This document shows, piece after piece, positions 53,138-62,447 of a DNA stretch of 64,000 nt. How positions within the stretch are numbered: the first letter of the stretch is position 1; each line of letters starts with the position of its first letter. The position numbers were made by a program, and so were the translations under genes. Source of the stretch: Natrinema hispanicum (GTDB lineage Archaea > Halobacteriota > Halobacteria > Halobacteriales > Natrialbaceae). The DNA lies in contig NZ_FOIC01000002.1 of NCBI RefSeq assembly GCF_900111485.1, forward strand, positions 248,001-312,000, written 5' to 3'. The notes beneath the pieces were generated by a model, which had not been told where the DNA came from, searched no databases, and saw only the letters and a program-made list of their open reading frames with translations.

Positions 53138-54028
53138 TCAGTACGTCGGCCGATACCAGTACCAGTAGAGCACCACTGCAAGCAAGACGACGAGGCCGCC
53201 GAGGAAAAAGAGCACTCCTGGTGGCACCGTCTCGACCATCGCCTCCGCTGCATCCACACTGCCGTCACTCGCGTTCTGTACTGCCTCGTTGCTGGTATCA
53301 AGCGCCGAATCGGAGGCTTCGCTGCTGGCATCGAGCGACGAATCGGGAGCGTCCGCGCTCTCGGCCGCCGCGCTCTCGGCGTCCGCACTGAGCGACGAAT
53401 CGGAGGCGTCCGCGCTGGTAGTCTCGGTTTCGTTCACGGTGGCGATCCCGATGTCACCCCCGTCGCTCGAGCCGTTCCCTGTCCCGCTGGTTGCCCCGCC
53501 GTCCCCCGTCGAGGTTGTATCACCGCTGTCGCTCCCTGCCGCGCCTGCGGGCTTCGATCCGTCAGCGACCGGTTCGGTCCCAGTCGGCACGAGCCAGCGC
53601 GTCAGCGTGTACTGCACCAGCAAACTCCCGCCTGCGAGTGCGCCGATTCCGCCGAGAAGCCGCGAGAGCGCCGCTTTGAGTTTCGCCGCCCGCGACTCGT
53701 CGCTGGTGACGATCAGCGGCCCGTCGGTCGTCGCGTAGACGCTCATCTCGTTGCCCCGCGAGGAGTACCACGTGTCGACGACCGTGACGAGCCCGGCCTC
53801 CTCGAGGTTTTCTAAGTGATAGCGGACGTTCTGGATCGAGGAATCGATCGCGTCCGCGATGTCGCTCGGTGTCCCGGGTTCCTCGTCGAGCCGTGCATAG
53901 ATTTGCCGCGCCGTCGTCGAGGAGAGGGCGCTGAAGACGGCGTCAGCGTCCTCGCCCTCGAGCTCGACGACGCGGGGCTGGCCCTCCTCGGTCGTCGTCT
54001 CGGAGCGGAAAGGGAACAGCCGGGCCAT
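53138..54028 (-). CDS. Membrane-anchored winged-helix regulator with Ser/Asp-rich linker
   Basis: 296 residues. An ArsR-like winged helix at about 25-105 (VFSALSSTTARQIYARLDEE, SDIADAIDSSIQNVRYHLEN, LEEAGLVTVVDTWY), then a membrane helix (GIGALAGGSLLVQYTLTRWL), an about 120-residue low-complexity segment with repeated DSS/SAD/SEA units, and a final helix (PPGVLFFLGGLVVLLAVVLY). The loop between the helices is probably extracellular. A membrane-bound one-component sensor is inferred. An ACATATATGA box about 25-35 nt upstream supports the ATG. Confidence 0.85.
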   Translation of the reverse strand: MARLFPFRSETTTEEGQPRVVELEGEDADAVFSALSSTTARQIYARLDEEPGTPSDIADAIDSSIQNVRYHLENLEEAGLVTVVDTWYSSRGNEMSVYATTDGPLIVTSDESRAAKLKAALSRLLGGIGALAGGSLLVQYTLTRWLVPTGTEPVADGSKPAGAAGSDSGDTTSTGDGGATSGTGNGSSDGGDIGIATVNETETTSADASDSSLSADAESAAAESADAPDSSLDASSEASDSALDTSNEAVQNASDGSVDAAEAMVETVPPGVLFFLGGLVVLLAVVLYWYWYRPTY

Positions 54029-54312
54029 ATAGTCGATACGTACTCGCTGGCAGATTCATATATGTTTTTTCCTCGATGAAATATCGATTGTAGCTATCGG
54101 TGCCACTGACCATCACGGCCCCTGATCGCACGACGGGAGCGCGGGTCGGGGCGAGCACCGTGAGAGAGCCGCGGCCTGTGCGATCGGTGTGACTCGGTTC
54201 GATCACTGGCTGCTCGAACCGGCGAGCCGACGATGCCATATCGATGAACAAATCTCTTCGATAGCGGGAACTGAACAGAAAGAACTACCCATATCGAGGG
54301 AAACAGTCACAT

Positions 54313-54597
54313 ATGCACCGGAACGAACTGGGATTCTGGATCGCGGTCGCGGTCGTCCTCGCCGGACTGACCGTCCCGTGGTTCCTGTGGGGGTCGGCGA
54401 CCGTCGTCGCCGGGCTGCCAGTATGGCTCTGGTGGCACGTCGGCTGGATGGGGCTTGCGTCGGTCGTCTTCTGGGTTTTCGCCCAGCGTGCCTGGGGAAT
54501 CGGCATCGAGTCAACGGGCGACGACGGCTCGAGTGATGGACGAGTGGGAGGTCCCGGCCGGACTCGAGAGACACACTCCGGAGGTGACTCGTCATGA
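54313..54597 (+). CDS. DUF3311 small membrane protein, transporter partner
   Basis: 94 residues with two helices (GFWIAVAVVLAGLTVPWFLW, VWLWWHVGWMGLASVVFWVF) and a hydrophilic Gly/Asp tail. DUF3311 proteins are commonly encoded just before sodium:solute symporters, as here with an ATGA overlap. Role in assembly or regulation of the carrier is inferred. Confidence 0.9.
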   Translation: MHRNELGFWIAVAVVLAGLTVPWFLWGSATVVAGLPVWLWWHVGWMGLASVVFWVFAQRAWGIGIESTGDDGSSDGRVGGPGRTRETHSGGDSS

Positions 54598-56072
54598 ACG
54601 CGGTCACGCTACAGCTGACGATCATCGTCGGCTATCTCCTGATCGCACTCGCAATCGGGCTCGTTGCCTACCGCCTGACCGAGCGGACCGCAGAGGACTT
54701 CTATCTCGCAAGCCGCACGCTCGGCACGGTCGTGTTGCTGTTTACGACGTTCGCGACGCTGTTGTCGGCGTTTACCTTCTTTGCCGGCCCGAACATCGCC
54801 TACGCACAGGGCCCCGAGTGGATCCTCGTTATGGGCCTAATGGACGGCATCATCTTCGCCATCCTCTGGTATGTCATCGGCTACAAACAGTGGTTGCTCG
54901 GCCAGCAGTATGGCTACGTCACGCTCGGTGAGATGCTCGGCGACCGCTTCGGGTCGCGGTGGCTCCGTGGGCTCGTCGCCGGGATCAGCCTGGTGTGGCT
55001 GTTCCCCTACGTCATGCTCCAGCAGGTCGGCGCTGGCACGGCACTCGAGGCGCTTACCGACGGCGCAGTGTCCTACGAACTGGGGGCGGGCCTGATCACG
55101 ATATTCATGATCCTCTATGTCGTCGCCGCCGGGATGCGCGGAGTCGCCTGGACCGACACGCTCCAGGGCGCGTTCATGCTCGTGACGACCTGGGTCGCGC
55201 TGCTGTGGGTGCTCGCGACCGTCGGCGGCCCGAGCGCGGCGACCGCGACGCTCGCATCGAGTCCCGACACGGCCGGGTTCCTCTCGCTCGGTAGCAGCTA
55301 CTACACGCCCCAGTGGATGCTCTCGACGGCGGTCACGATCGGCTTCGGTGTCGCGATGTTCCCGCAGGTCAACCAGCGCTTCTTCGCCGCCGGCTCGAAG
55401 GCCGTGCTCAAGCGGTCCCTTGCCCTCTGGCCGATCCTCTGTGTGTTGCTCTTCGTCCCCTCGTTCATGCTCGGGGCGTGGGCCGCCGGGCTCGAGGTCG
55501 CGATTCCCGAGGGAGCGAACGTCCTGCCGCTGATCCTCGATGCGTACACCCCAACCTGGTTCGCTGCACTGATCATCGCCGGCGCGATGGCCGCGATGAT
55601 GTCCTCATCGGACTCGATGTTGCTGTCTGGGTCGTCATATTTCACGCGGGACCTCTACCGACCGTTCATCGATCGAGGCCTCTCCGACAGCCGAGAAGGG
55701 CTGCTGGCCCGCGGCGGCGTCGCGATCTTTGCCACTGCGGCCTTCGTCGCTAGCCTGTTTCAGCCGGCAACGCTGTTCGAACTCGGAAACGCCGCCTTCA
55801 GCGGCTTTGCGCAGCTCGCACTGCCGGTGTTGCTTGCCCTCTACTGGCGCAAGATTACGCGCGCCGGGATCACCACTGGCATCCTCGCGAGCCAGGGGTT
55901 TTACATGGCGAGTCTCTTCGTCGCCGCTGTCCCGGGGTCCTACGCAGGCTGGTCGGCCGGCCTGGTCGGGATGGGACTTGGCCTCCTCGTCACCGTCGTC
56001 GTCTCGCTGGTCACCTCGCCGGCGGCCGACGAGCAGCGTGCGATCTACTTCGACGGCCTCGGTGCCGACTGA
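54594..56072 (+). CDS. Sodium:solute symporter (SSS) family transporter
   Basis: 492 residues with about 13 predicted helices. SSS features: ASRTLGTVVLLFTTFATLLS, AGMRGVAWTDTLQGAFMLV, MFPQVNQRFFAAGSKAVL and AMMSSSDSMLLSGSSYFTRD (the Na2-site Ser region). Na+-driven uptake is expected in a salt-rich niche; the substrate (sugar, amino acid, organic acid) is unknown. It is coupled to the DUF3311 gene. Confidence 0.93.
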   Translation: MNAVTLQLTIIVGYLLIALAIGLVAYRLTERTAEDFYLASRTLGTVVLLFTTFATLLSAFTFFAGPNIAYAQGPEWILVMGLMDGIIFAILWYVIGYKQWLLGQQYGYVTLGEMLGDRFGSRWLRGLVAGISLVWLFPYVMLQQVGAGTALEALTDGAVSYELGAGLITIFMILYVVAAGMRGVAWTDTLQGAFMLVTTWVALLWVLATVGGPSAATATLASSPDTAGFLSLGSSYYTPQWMLSTAVTIGFGVAMFPQVNQRFFAAGSKAVLKRSLALWPILCVLLFVPSFMLGAWAAGLEVAIPEGANVLPLILDAYTPTWFAALIIAGAMAAMMSSSDSMLLSGSSYFTRDLYRPFIDRGLSDSREGLLARGGVAIFATAAFVASLFQPATLFELGNAAFSGFAQLALPVLLALYWRKITRAGITTGILASQGFYMASLFVAAVPGSYAGWSAGLVGMGLGLLVTVVVSLVTSPAADEQRAIYFDGLGAD

Positions 56073-56204
56073 TACGGTCTGCTATCACTATTTTCCGGCG
56101 CACCCGAAGGACGGGTCGCAGGTGCGCCGGCGCTGACTGAGAGAAGTCCGTCTGACTGAGGCGAATCGCCACCCTGAACGGTCCCGATTGCATAGCCGGC
56201 GACC

Positions 56205-56846
56205 ATGACGATCGATCTCCCGGCCGCGGTCGCCGACGACTGGCGACGGCTCGGCACGCAGACCGAGAAACGACGACTCGCGCTGATGACGATCACCGCC
56301 GAGACGACCGTCTTCGAACACCGGCCGACAGCTGACGCCCTCGAGCAACTCCACACCAGCGGCTCGATCCCAGCCCGATCGCTGTTTCTCATCGAACTGC
56401 AGCTCAACCCGTCGCTGTCGACCATGGGAGTCTCCCCGAGCGGTGCCCTCGGGATGGCCGCCCCGAAAGCCCGCACGGGGTTCGTCGAGACGATCGAAGA
56501 CGACGGTATCATCGTCGGCGACGAACGCACGAGCGAGCATATCGACCGCCCGGACGGCACCGTCGGCCATCTCACCGTCTTCGAGGCTTCGTATCCAATC
56601 GACGGCGACTCGGAGCCTGACGGCAATGACGCCGACGCCGAGGCCGCGACGGTCGACGCCGAAGCCCACATCGCCATCTGGCCCGCAGCTGAGACGTACG
56701 TGATGGCTGGCGGGCTGGTGCCACTCGAGGCCCCCGACGAGCCGGCCACCCTCGAGGCTGCCCTCGACATCGATCCGGCCCGCGACCGGGAGGCGATCGT
56801 GGATCTGTTCAGAGGGCTCGACCTCGAGGCGACAGACGAGGACTGA
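56205..56846 (+). CDS. Haloarchaeal hypothetical protein
   Basis: 213 residues, starting MTIDLPAAVADDWRRLGTQT; a middle with TSGSIPARSLFLIELQLNPS and GMAAPKARTGFVETIEDDGI; Asp/Glu-rich insert DGDSEPDGNDADAEAATVDA; then EAHIAIWPAAETYVMAGGLV. No motif recognised. Its own transcription unit is likely. Confidence 0.78.
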   Translation: MTIDLPAAVADDWRRLGTQTEKRRLALMTITAETTVFEHRPTADALEQLHTSGSIPARSLFLIELQLNPSLSTMGVSPSGALGMAAPKARTGFVETIEDDGIIVGDERTSEHIDRPDGTVGHLTVFEASYPIDGDSEPDGNDADAEAATVDAEAHIAIWPAAETYVMAGGLVPLEAPDEPATLEAALDIDPARDREAIVDLFRGLDLEATDED

Positions 56847-56894
56847 CCGCGCTGCTGTCGAAACGATTACGTGGCAGACCGTCGATGCGTCGCT

Positions 56895-57122
56895 ATGGCA
56901 CACTATAGCGGCCGCGATCACTCGGAGCTGGCAAAGACCGGCTTCTTCCTCGGGCTCGCCCTGTTCGTCGTCGGGACGGGCAGCGAGCTCGTCGGCCACG
57001 CGATGTTCGGATCGCTTCCCCAGTGGGAGAACACGCTGTTTTTCGCCCTGACGATGATCGGCTTCGCGATCGGCTTTGCCTCGCCGTTCGTGTTCGGTAT
57101 TGTCATGCCGCTCGTCGAGTGA
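56895..57122 (+). CDS. Two-helix small membrane protein
   Basis: 75 residues from ATG MAHYSGRDHSELAKTG. Helices: FFLGLALFVVGTGSELVGHA and LFFALTMIGFAIGFASPFVF. A GTG at 56871 would add eight residues. Function unknown. Confidence 0.75.
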   Translation: MAHYSGRDHSELAKTGFFLGLALFVVGTGSELVGHAMFGSLPQWENTLFFALTMIGFAIGFASPFVFGIVMPLVE

Positions 57123-57205
57123 GGTGATCTACCGGCCTCCCGACTCGTTCGCACAACTGCGCACGGCGGACGAACCCTTTTTACGCTCGGCTTCACGGTA
57201 GTCAT

Positions 57206-57784
57206 ATGACCAACCAGCCTGAATCCGGTGAACTTCTTGTCGGATCGTATCTTCGATTGATCGAACATTGCGAGTTAGTGACATACAATCAGCGATCGCA
57301 GACGGAAGGTGACCAACTGGAGATCGACGTGATCGGCGTCGATAATACGGAAACCGGGGAACAAATCGTCTACACCTGCGAGGTCGTAACACACATCGAT
57401 GGGCTCCACTATTCCGGGACGCCCGACAGCGACCGATGGGCCAAGTACGGAAACAGTGACTATCAACACACCTTGGAGCGCCTGTGGCAGAAGTTCAGTT
57501 CGGATCGAGCGTACGTGATGGAGCTGTTCGATTCCGCTGATTCATACGTTTTCCAGCTCTGGAGTCCCGTAGTACGCGGTAACCGCGACGAGCAATATTT
57601 GCTGGGCGGGTTGTACGATCTGGCCGACGAGTTCGAGGCGGAAACCGGAACGGAACTCGACTTGATAATCAACGAAACATACACCGAGAAGGTGGAGGAA
57701 TTACAGGCGAGAGCCGCCGAAACCGAGAAGGACTACGGCGAACTCGGATTCCGTATCCTACAGATCCTCGAGCATATGCGATAA
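57206..57784 (+). CDS. Nuclease-like accessory protein (PD-(D/E)XK-like without Lys)
   Basis: 192 residues. GSYLRLIEHCELVTYNQRSQ is the helix with Glu20, then GDQLEIDVIGVDNTETG (Asp41) and VYTCEVVTHIDGLHYSG, where E59-V-V61 stands at (D/E)xK. Pattern resembles orphan restriction-endonuclease-fold proteins with an EVxTH..GL.Y signature. The base composition is more AT-rich than its neighbours and codon use differs, so it may be recently acquired. Activity is uncertain because the Lys is absent; function is not recognised. Confidence 0.6.
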   Translation: MTNQPESGELLVGSYLRLIEHCELVTYNQRSQTEGDQLEIDVIGVDNTETGEQIVYTCEVVTHIDGLHYSGTPDSDRWAKYGNSDYQHTLERLWQKFSSDRAYVMELFDSADSYVFQLWSPVVRGNRDEQYLLGGLYDLADEFEAETGTELDLIINETYTEKVEELQARAAETEKDYGELGFRILQILEHMR

Positions 57785-57956
57785 CGGAAATCGACATCGG
57801 GATCGCCGTCTCGATTACCTAACGCGCCCTACGAGACGACCGGCCCGCCCACTCTGCAAGGTCCGAAAGAGAGGGAATCTATACTTTAGCGAAAGCCCGA
57901 GGAAACGAGGTGACAACCTCGCTGCTGGGAAAAACGACAGTTCGAAGACTGGTGCT

Positions 57957-57965
57957 TTTTATAAA
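57957..57965 (+). promoter_or_regulatory. TATA box for the CARF-like regulator
   Basis: TTTTATAAA, 22 nt before the ATG at 57987; a leaderless transcript is expected. Confidence 0.6.
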
Positions 57966-57986
57966 CAGCATCGCTACGTACCACGT

Positions 57987-58886
57987 ATGCAAACCCACAT
58001 CGTCCCGGTCGGCTTCGACTACGACCGGCTGATCGCGCCGCTCGTGCGCGATCAGATCGACGTCGACAGCGTCATTTTGCTCGAGGGAGCCGTCGGCAGC
58101 GAGGCCAACGTCGAGTACTCCCGGCACCTCTCGAAGAAACTCGAGACGGACTTCCGGAACCTGCTGGGGGCCGAAACCGAGCGGTTCGTCTTAGAGGACG
58201 TCTACGACTACGACGAGGCCTTCGAGCAGGCCTACGAGCTCATCACTGCCGAACTCGACGCCGGCAACGAGGTCTGGGTCAACGTCGCCGCGATGCCCCG
58301 GACTGTCAGCTTCGCCTTTGCCAACGCCGCCCACTCGCTGATGGTCGAACGCGAGGAAGACCGCGAGGGGATCCACACCTACTACACCGCCCCCGAGAAG
58401 TACTTAGAGACCGAACTCGCTGAGGAACTACGCGAACAGATCGCGTTGCTCGAGGACCTTCGCGAAGACAACGACGGGATTGAAGACGATCGGATCGGGA
58501 GCCGTCTCGAGAGCGCACGCGATCTGCTCGCCGAGTTCGACGAGCGCGGGACGACCATTGGTGCAAAGGAAATCGACGGCAAACACATCGTCGAGTTGCC
58601 GGTTGCATCCTTCTCTAACGTCAAACCGTTCGAGGAACTGATCCTGTACAAACTCGGCGAAGGCGGTGAGTTCGACTCCGTCTCGGAACTCGCCGAATCG
58701 CTGGCGCGGGAACTCAACGAGGAGTACACTGACAGCTTCCGGTCGAAGGTCATCTACAACGTCGACCGGCTGGGCCCCGGCGGCAAAGGCTACATCGAAC
58801 GCGAGGAACACGGGAAATCCTACCGAACGCGACTCTCTCGAATCGGCGAGCTGTGGGTGCGGGCTCACTCCGACGGCGACGCCTAA
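57987..58886 (+). CDS. CARF-like/HTH protein (DUF6293, HFX_2341-type regulator)
   Basis: 299 residues. The N-terminal Rossmann-like domain (HIVPVGFDYDRLIAPLVRDQ, VDSVILLEGAVGSEANVEYS, VWVNVAAMPRTVSFAFANAA) matches DUF6293 with a CARF-like fold, found in CRISPR-linked regulators. A C-terminal winged helix follows (FEELILYKLGEGGEFDSVSE, KSYRTRLSRIGELWVRAHS). It may respond to a nucleotide ligand and bind DNA. No CRISPR or cas gene lies in the window. Clear TATA box upstream. Confidence 0.85.
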   Translation: MQTHIVPVGFDYDRLIAPLVRDQIDVDSVILLEGAVGSEANVEYSRHLSKKLETDFRNLLGAETERFVLEDVYDYDEAFEQAYELITAELDAGNEVWVNVAAMPRTVSFAFANAAHSLMVEREEDREGIHTYYTAPEKYLETELAEELREQIALLEDLREDNDGIEDDRIGSRLESARDLLAEFDERGTTIGAKEIDGKHIVELPVASFSNVKPFEELILYKLGEGGEFDSVSELAESLARELNEEYTDSFRSKVIYNVDRLGPGGKGYIEREEHGKSYRTRLSRIGELWVRAHSDGDA

Positions 58887-58931
58887 CCGTCGAACGGACT
58901 CACAGCGGCGTCGTGGCTCGAGTCGGCCACG

Positions 58932-59177
58932 CTATTCGCTGGGGTACTCGTCCCAGTCAGTAAAGCAATCCTCCGGCTGCACGTCGCGGATCGCCTCCTC
59001 TCCTTCGGCCGGAATATGCTGGAAACAGCGCGGTTCGTTCTCAGACGTGGCGATCCACGCCGCCTCGTTCCCGCAGACGGCACATTTCGGAACACTGCCG
59101 ACTCGCAGCGCATACCACCAGCGCCACGCATCGAATCGGTCGCGGATCCGCGCCCGCAGCCGTGACAGGAAACTCAC
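58932..59177 (-). CDS. Small protein with metal-binding cysteines
   Basis: 81 residues. Basic N-terminal helix (FLSRLRARIRDRFDAWRWWY) then a zinc-like CAVCG, RCFQHIPAEGEE and EDCFTDWDEYPSE. Function unknown. It is convergent with the CARF-like gene. Confidence 0.7.
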   Translation of the reverse strand: MSFLSRLRARIRDRFDAWRWWYALRVGSVPKCAVCGNEAAWIATSENEPRCFQHIPAEGEEAIRDVQPEDCFTDWDEYPSE

Positions 59178-59583
59178 GGTCGATCGGCCCCCTCGAGGCG
59201 GTCGCCATCAGTCATGCGAGTTACTAGATCTTGACGGTACTTTTGCGCTCTGCTCTCGAGGCCGGTCCCTCGCTACTCCGGGGAGGCTAGAGTCAGTCAG
59301 CACGGGCGAATCCAGACACGCTCGAGCACCGGCCGACGAAACACCTAACACCGTTGACGAGGCAAGAGATACGTATGAGACAGTGCGTCGCGGCGACCGT
59401 TCGACCGCTTAACGGCCCGCGTGGCACCGTTTTCGTAGGGGCTCCATAGCCCCGTATCTCCTACCCCGTTTCGACGGATGTATTGTCGCCGACCAGCATT
59501 CACCGAGCAACGACTCATATGGACGAGCGCCAACCACAGTTCCCGACGACGAACCGACGACGCCCGCGACGGGCGGTGACAGC
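59178..59583. other. Intergenic region upstream of valS
   Basis: 406 nt with no supported gene apart from the possible 22-codon leader at its end. An in-frame stretch ending at 59412 (TVDEARDTYETVRRGDRSTA) looks partly coding, but has no start codon in reach and no support. Confidence 0.5.
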
Positions 59584-59587
59584 ATGA
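59519..59587 (+). other. Possible 22-codon leader ORF overlapping the valS start
   Basis: MDERQPQFPTTNRRRPRRAV then TA and stop; the stop overlaps the valS ATG as ATGA. It could couple translation or modulate valS expression, or be chance. No conservation data are available. Confidence 0.3.
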
Positions 59588-62241
59588 GCATGGACACGGC
59601 AGAACAGGACGAGCCGAGCCTCGAGGGGGGCTACGACCCCGAAGCCGTCGAATCCCGCTGGCAACAGCGCTGGATCGACGCGGACGTCTACGCCTACGAT
59701 GGCGAGGAAAAGCAGGACCCGAACACGGTGTATGCGATCGATACGCCGCCGCCGACGGTCTCGGGCAGCCTGCACATGGGCCACCTCTATGGCTCGACGC
59801 TGCAGGACTTCGCCGCCCGCTTCCAGCGGATGGCAGACGGCGACGTGCTCTTTCCCTTTGGCTACGACGACAACGGGATCGCAAGCGAGCGGCTGACCGA
59901 GAAGGAACTGGACATCCGCCATCAGGACTACGAACGCCGTGAGTTCCAGAACCTCTGTCGGGAGGTCTGCCAGGACTACGAGGCCGAGTTCACCGAGAAG
60001 ATGCAGGCGCTCGGGACCTCGATCGACTGGAACAACACCTACAAGACGATCGAACCGCGCGTCCAGCGCATCTCGCAGCTTTCCTTCCTCGATCTCTACG
60101 AGAAGGGCCGTGAGTATCGCAAGAAAGCGCCCGCGATCTGGTGTCCAGAGTGTGAAACCGCCATCTCGCAGGTCGAGATGGAAGACGAAGAACGCGGGTC
60201 GCACTTCAACGACATCGCGTTCGAACTCGTCGGCGACGACGCGCCACGCGAGGAGTTCGTCATCTCGACGACGCGCCCGGAACTCATCCCGGCCTGTGTC
60301 TCCGTCTTCGTCCACCCCGACGACGAGGACAATCAGGACCTCGTCGGCGAGACCGCTCGCATTCCGATCTTCGGCCACGAGGTGCCGATCATCGAAGACG
60401 AGCGCGTCGATATGGAGAAAGGCAGCGGCGTCGTGATGTGCTGTACCTTCGGTGACCAGAACGACATCGAGTGGTACCAGGCCCACAACCTCCCGCTGCG
60501 CGTGGCGATCGACGAGTCCGCGACGATGACCGACCTCGCCGGCGACTACGAGGGCATGTCCACCGAGGAAGCCCGCGAGGCCATCGTCGAGGACTTAGAC
60601 GACGAGGGCTCCCTGCGCGACCGCTGGGCGATCACCCACGCGGTGCAGGTCCACGAACGCTGTGACACACCCGTCGAGTTCCGCGTCTCCAAGCAGTGGT
60701 ACGTCGAAATCTTGGATCACAAAGACGAGTACCTCGAGGCGGGTCAGGAGATGGACTGGTACCCCGAGAAGATGTTCACCCGCTACCAGCACTGGATCGA
60801 AGGCCTCGAGTGGGACTGGCTGATCTCGCGCCAGCGTGACTCGGGCATTCCGTTCCCGGTCTGGTACTGTGAAGACTGCGACCACCCGGTGATGGCCGAT
60901 CGCGAAGAGCTGCCGGTCGACCCGCTCTCGGACGACCCGCCCGTCGATGCGTGTCCGGAGTGTGGCCACGACGAGTTCGACCCCGAAGAGGACGTCTTCG
61001 ACACCTGGGCGACCTCCTCGCTCACCCCGCTGATCAACGCTGGCTGGGACTGGGACGGGGAGAACGAGGAGTTCACGATGGACAATCCCGAGCTCTACCC
61101 GTTCGATCTGCGCCCACAGGGCCACGACATCATCTCGTTCTGGCTGTTCCACACCATCGTCAAGTGCTACGAGCACACCGGTGAGGTGCCCTTCGACGCG
61201 ACGATGATCAACGGCCACGTTCTGGACGAAAACCGCGAGAAGATGTCCAAGTCGCGTGGCAACGTCGTCGAGCCCGACGCGGTACTCGCGGAGTATCCCG
61301 TCGACGCTGTCCGCTTCTGGGCGGCCAGCGCCGCCGTCGGCGACGACTTCCCGTATCAGGAGAAAGACCTGACGGCAGGCGAAAAGCTCCTGCGCAAGCT
61401 CTGGAACGCCTCGAAGCTGGTCGATACGCTCGCCCCGGCCGATCCCGACGAGCCCGCCGACCTCGAGGCGATCGACCGCTGGCTGCTCGCGGAACTCGAC
61501 GACGCGATCGGGGATCTGACGGCCCACTTCGAGGACTACGAGTTCGCGAAGGCCCGCGACCGCCTGCGGACGTTCTTCTGGAACACCTTCTGTGACGACT
61601 ACTTAGAGATCGCCAAGACCCGCGAGGACAACCCCTCGACGCAGTACGCGCTGCGGACTGCCCACCGGACCTTCCTCGAGCTGTGGGCCCCGTTCTTGCC
61701 CCACGTGACCGAGGAGATCTGGCAGGCGGTCTACGTGAATGACGACGACCTCGAGGCGAGCAGCATCCACGTCCGCGACTGGCCCGAATCGCAGGGCCAC
61801 GAGGCCGACTTAGAGGCCGGCGAGACCGCCATGGAGGTCATCTCCGCGCTGCGACGCTACAAGAGCGAGAACCAGCTGCCGTTGAACGCCGACCTCGAGT
61901 CGGTGTCGGTCTACGGCCCCGTCGACGGCTTCGAGGACGCGATCCAGAACGTGATGCACGTTCAGGACCTCACCGTGCTCGAAGAGCAACCGGAGATCAC
62001 GACCGAGGTCGCCAAAATCGACCTCGATTACTCGACGCTCGGGCCGAAGTTCGGCTCGAAAGTCGGCGAGATCGACGCCGGCATCGAAAGCGGCGACTAC
62101 GAGATCGACGATGACGAAGGCGTGTTGCGCGTCGCCGGCGAAGAACTCGCAGACGACCTCTTCGAGGTCGAACTCGAGCGCACCTACTCCGGCGAGGGCG
62201 AGATGATCGAGACCGAGTCGGCGGTCGTCATCCTCGAGTAA
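59584..62241 (+). CDS. valS: Valyl-tRNA synthetase
   Basis: 885-residue class I aminoacyl-tRNA synthetase. HIGH-type motif HMGHLYG in TVSGSLHMGHLYGSTLQDF; KMSKS as ENREKMSKSRGNVVEPD. The editing domain includes FVISTTRPELIPACVSVFVH, and zinc cysteines occur in WCPECETA and VDACPECGHDEFDPEED. Length and domains are those of archaeal ValRS. ATG 59584 and the next ATG (59590) are both possible. Confidence 0.97.
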   Translation: MSMDTAEQDEPSLEGGYDPEAVESRWQQRWIDADVYAYDGEEKQDPNTVYAIDTPPPTVSGSLHMGHLYGSTLQDFAARFQRMADGDVLFPFGYDDNGIASERLTEKELDIRHQDYERREFQNLCREVCQDYEAEFTEKMQALGTSIDWNNTYKTIEPRVQRISQLSFLDLYEKGREYRKKAPAIWCPECETAISQVEMEDEERGSHFNDIAFELVGDDAPREEFVISTTRPELIPACVSVFVHPDDEDNQDLVGETARIPIFGHEVPIIEDERVDMEKGSGVVMCCTFGDQNDIEWYQAHNLPLRVAIDESATMTDLAGDYEGMSTEEAREAIVEDLDDEGSLRDRWAITHAVQVHERCDTPVEFRVSKQWYVEILDHKDEYLEAGQEMDWYPEKMFTRYQHWIEGLEWDWLISRQRDSGIPFPVWYCEDCDHPVMADREELPVDPLSDDPPVDACPECGHDEFDPEEDVFDTWATSSLTPLINAGWDWDGENEEFTMDNPELYPFDLRPQGHDIISFWLFHTIVKCYEHTGEVPFDATMINGHVLDENREKMSKSRGNVVEPDAVLAEYPVDAVRFWAASAAVGDDFPYQEKDLTAGEKLLRKLWNASKLVDTLAPADPDEPADLEAIDRWLLAELDDAIGDLTAHFEDYEFAKARDRLRTFFWNTFCDDYLEIAKTREDNPSTQYALRTAHRTFLELWAPFLPHVTEEIWQAVYVNDDDLEASSIHVRDWPESQGHEADLEAGETAMEVISALRRYKSENQLPLNADLESVSVYGPVDGFEDAIQNVMHVQDLTVLEEQPEITTEVAKIDLDYSTLGPKFGSKVGEIDAGIESGDYEIDDDEGVLRVAGEELADDLFEVELERTYSGEGEMIETESAVVILE

Positions 62242-62447
62242 GCAGTCGGTCGCCGTCGCTAGGAGACGGGTCCGAATTCAAGCAGGGCTCGTTTTTAACC
62301 GTTCGTTTCCTATCTCCTGATTTTCTGTGCACACTGTGTCACCAGCAGAAAGGCTATAACGACATCGGGCAATCTCGAGGTGTGCTCTGCTGAAGTCGCT
62401 GAACGCCGATCGGTTGGCCGCGCCGCGTAAGCCGAGTACAGAGCACC

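Noticed and set aside
59300-59412. A partly protein-like frame (ending ...YETVRRGDRSTA) before valS
   Set aside because: No start codon in a suitable position and no continuation; could be chance or a remnant.
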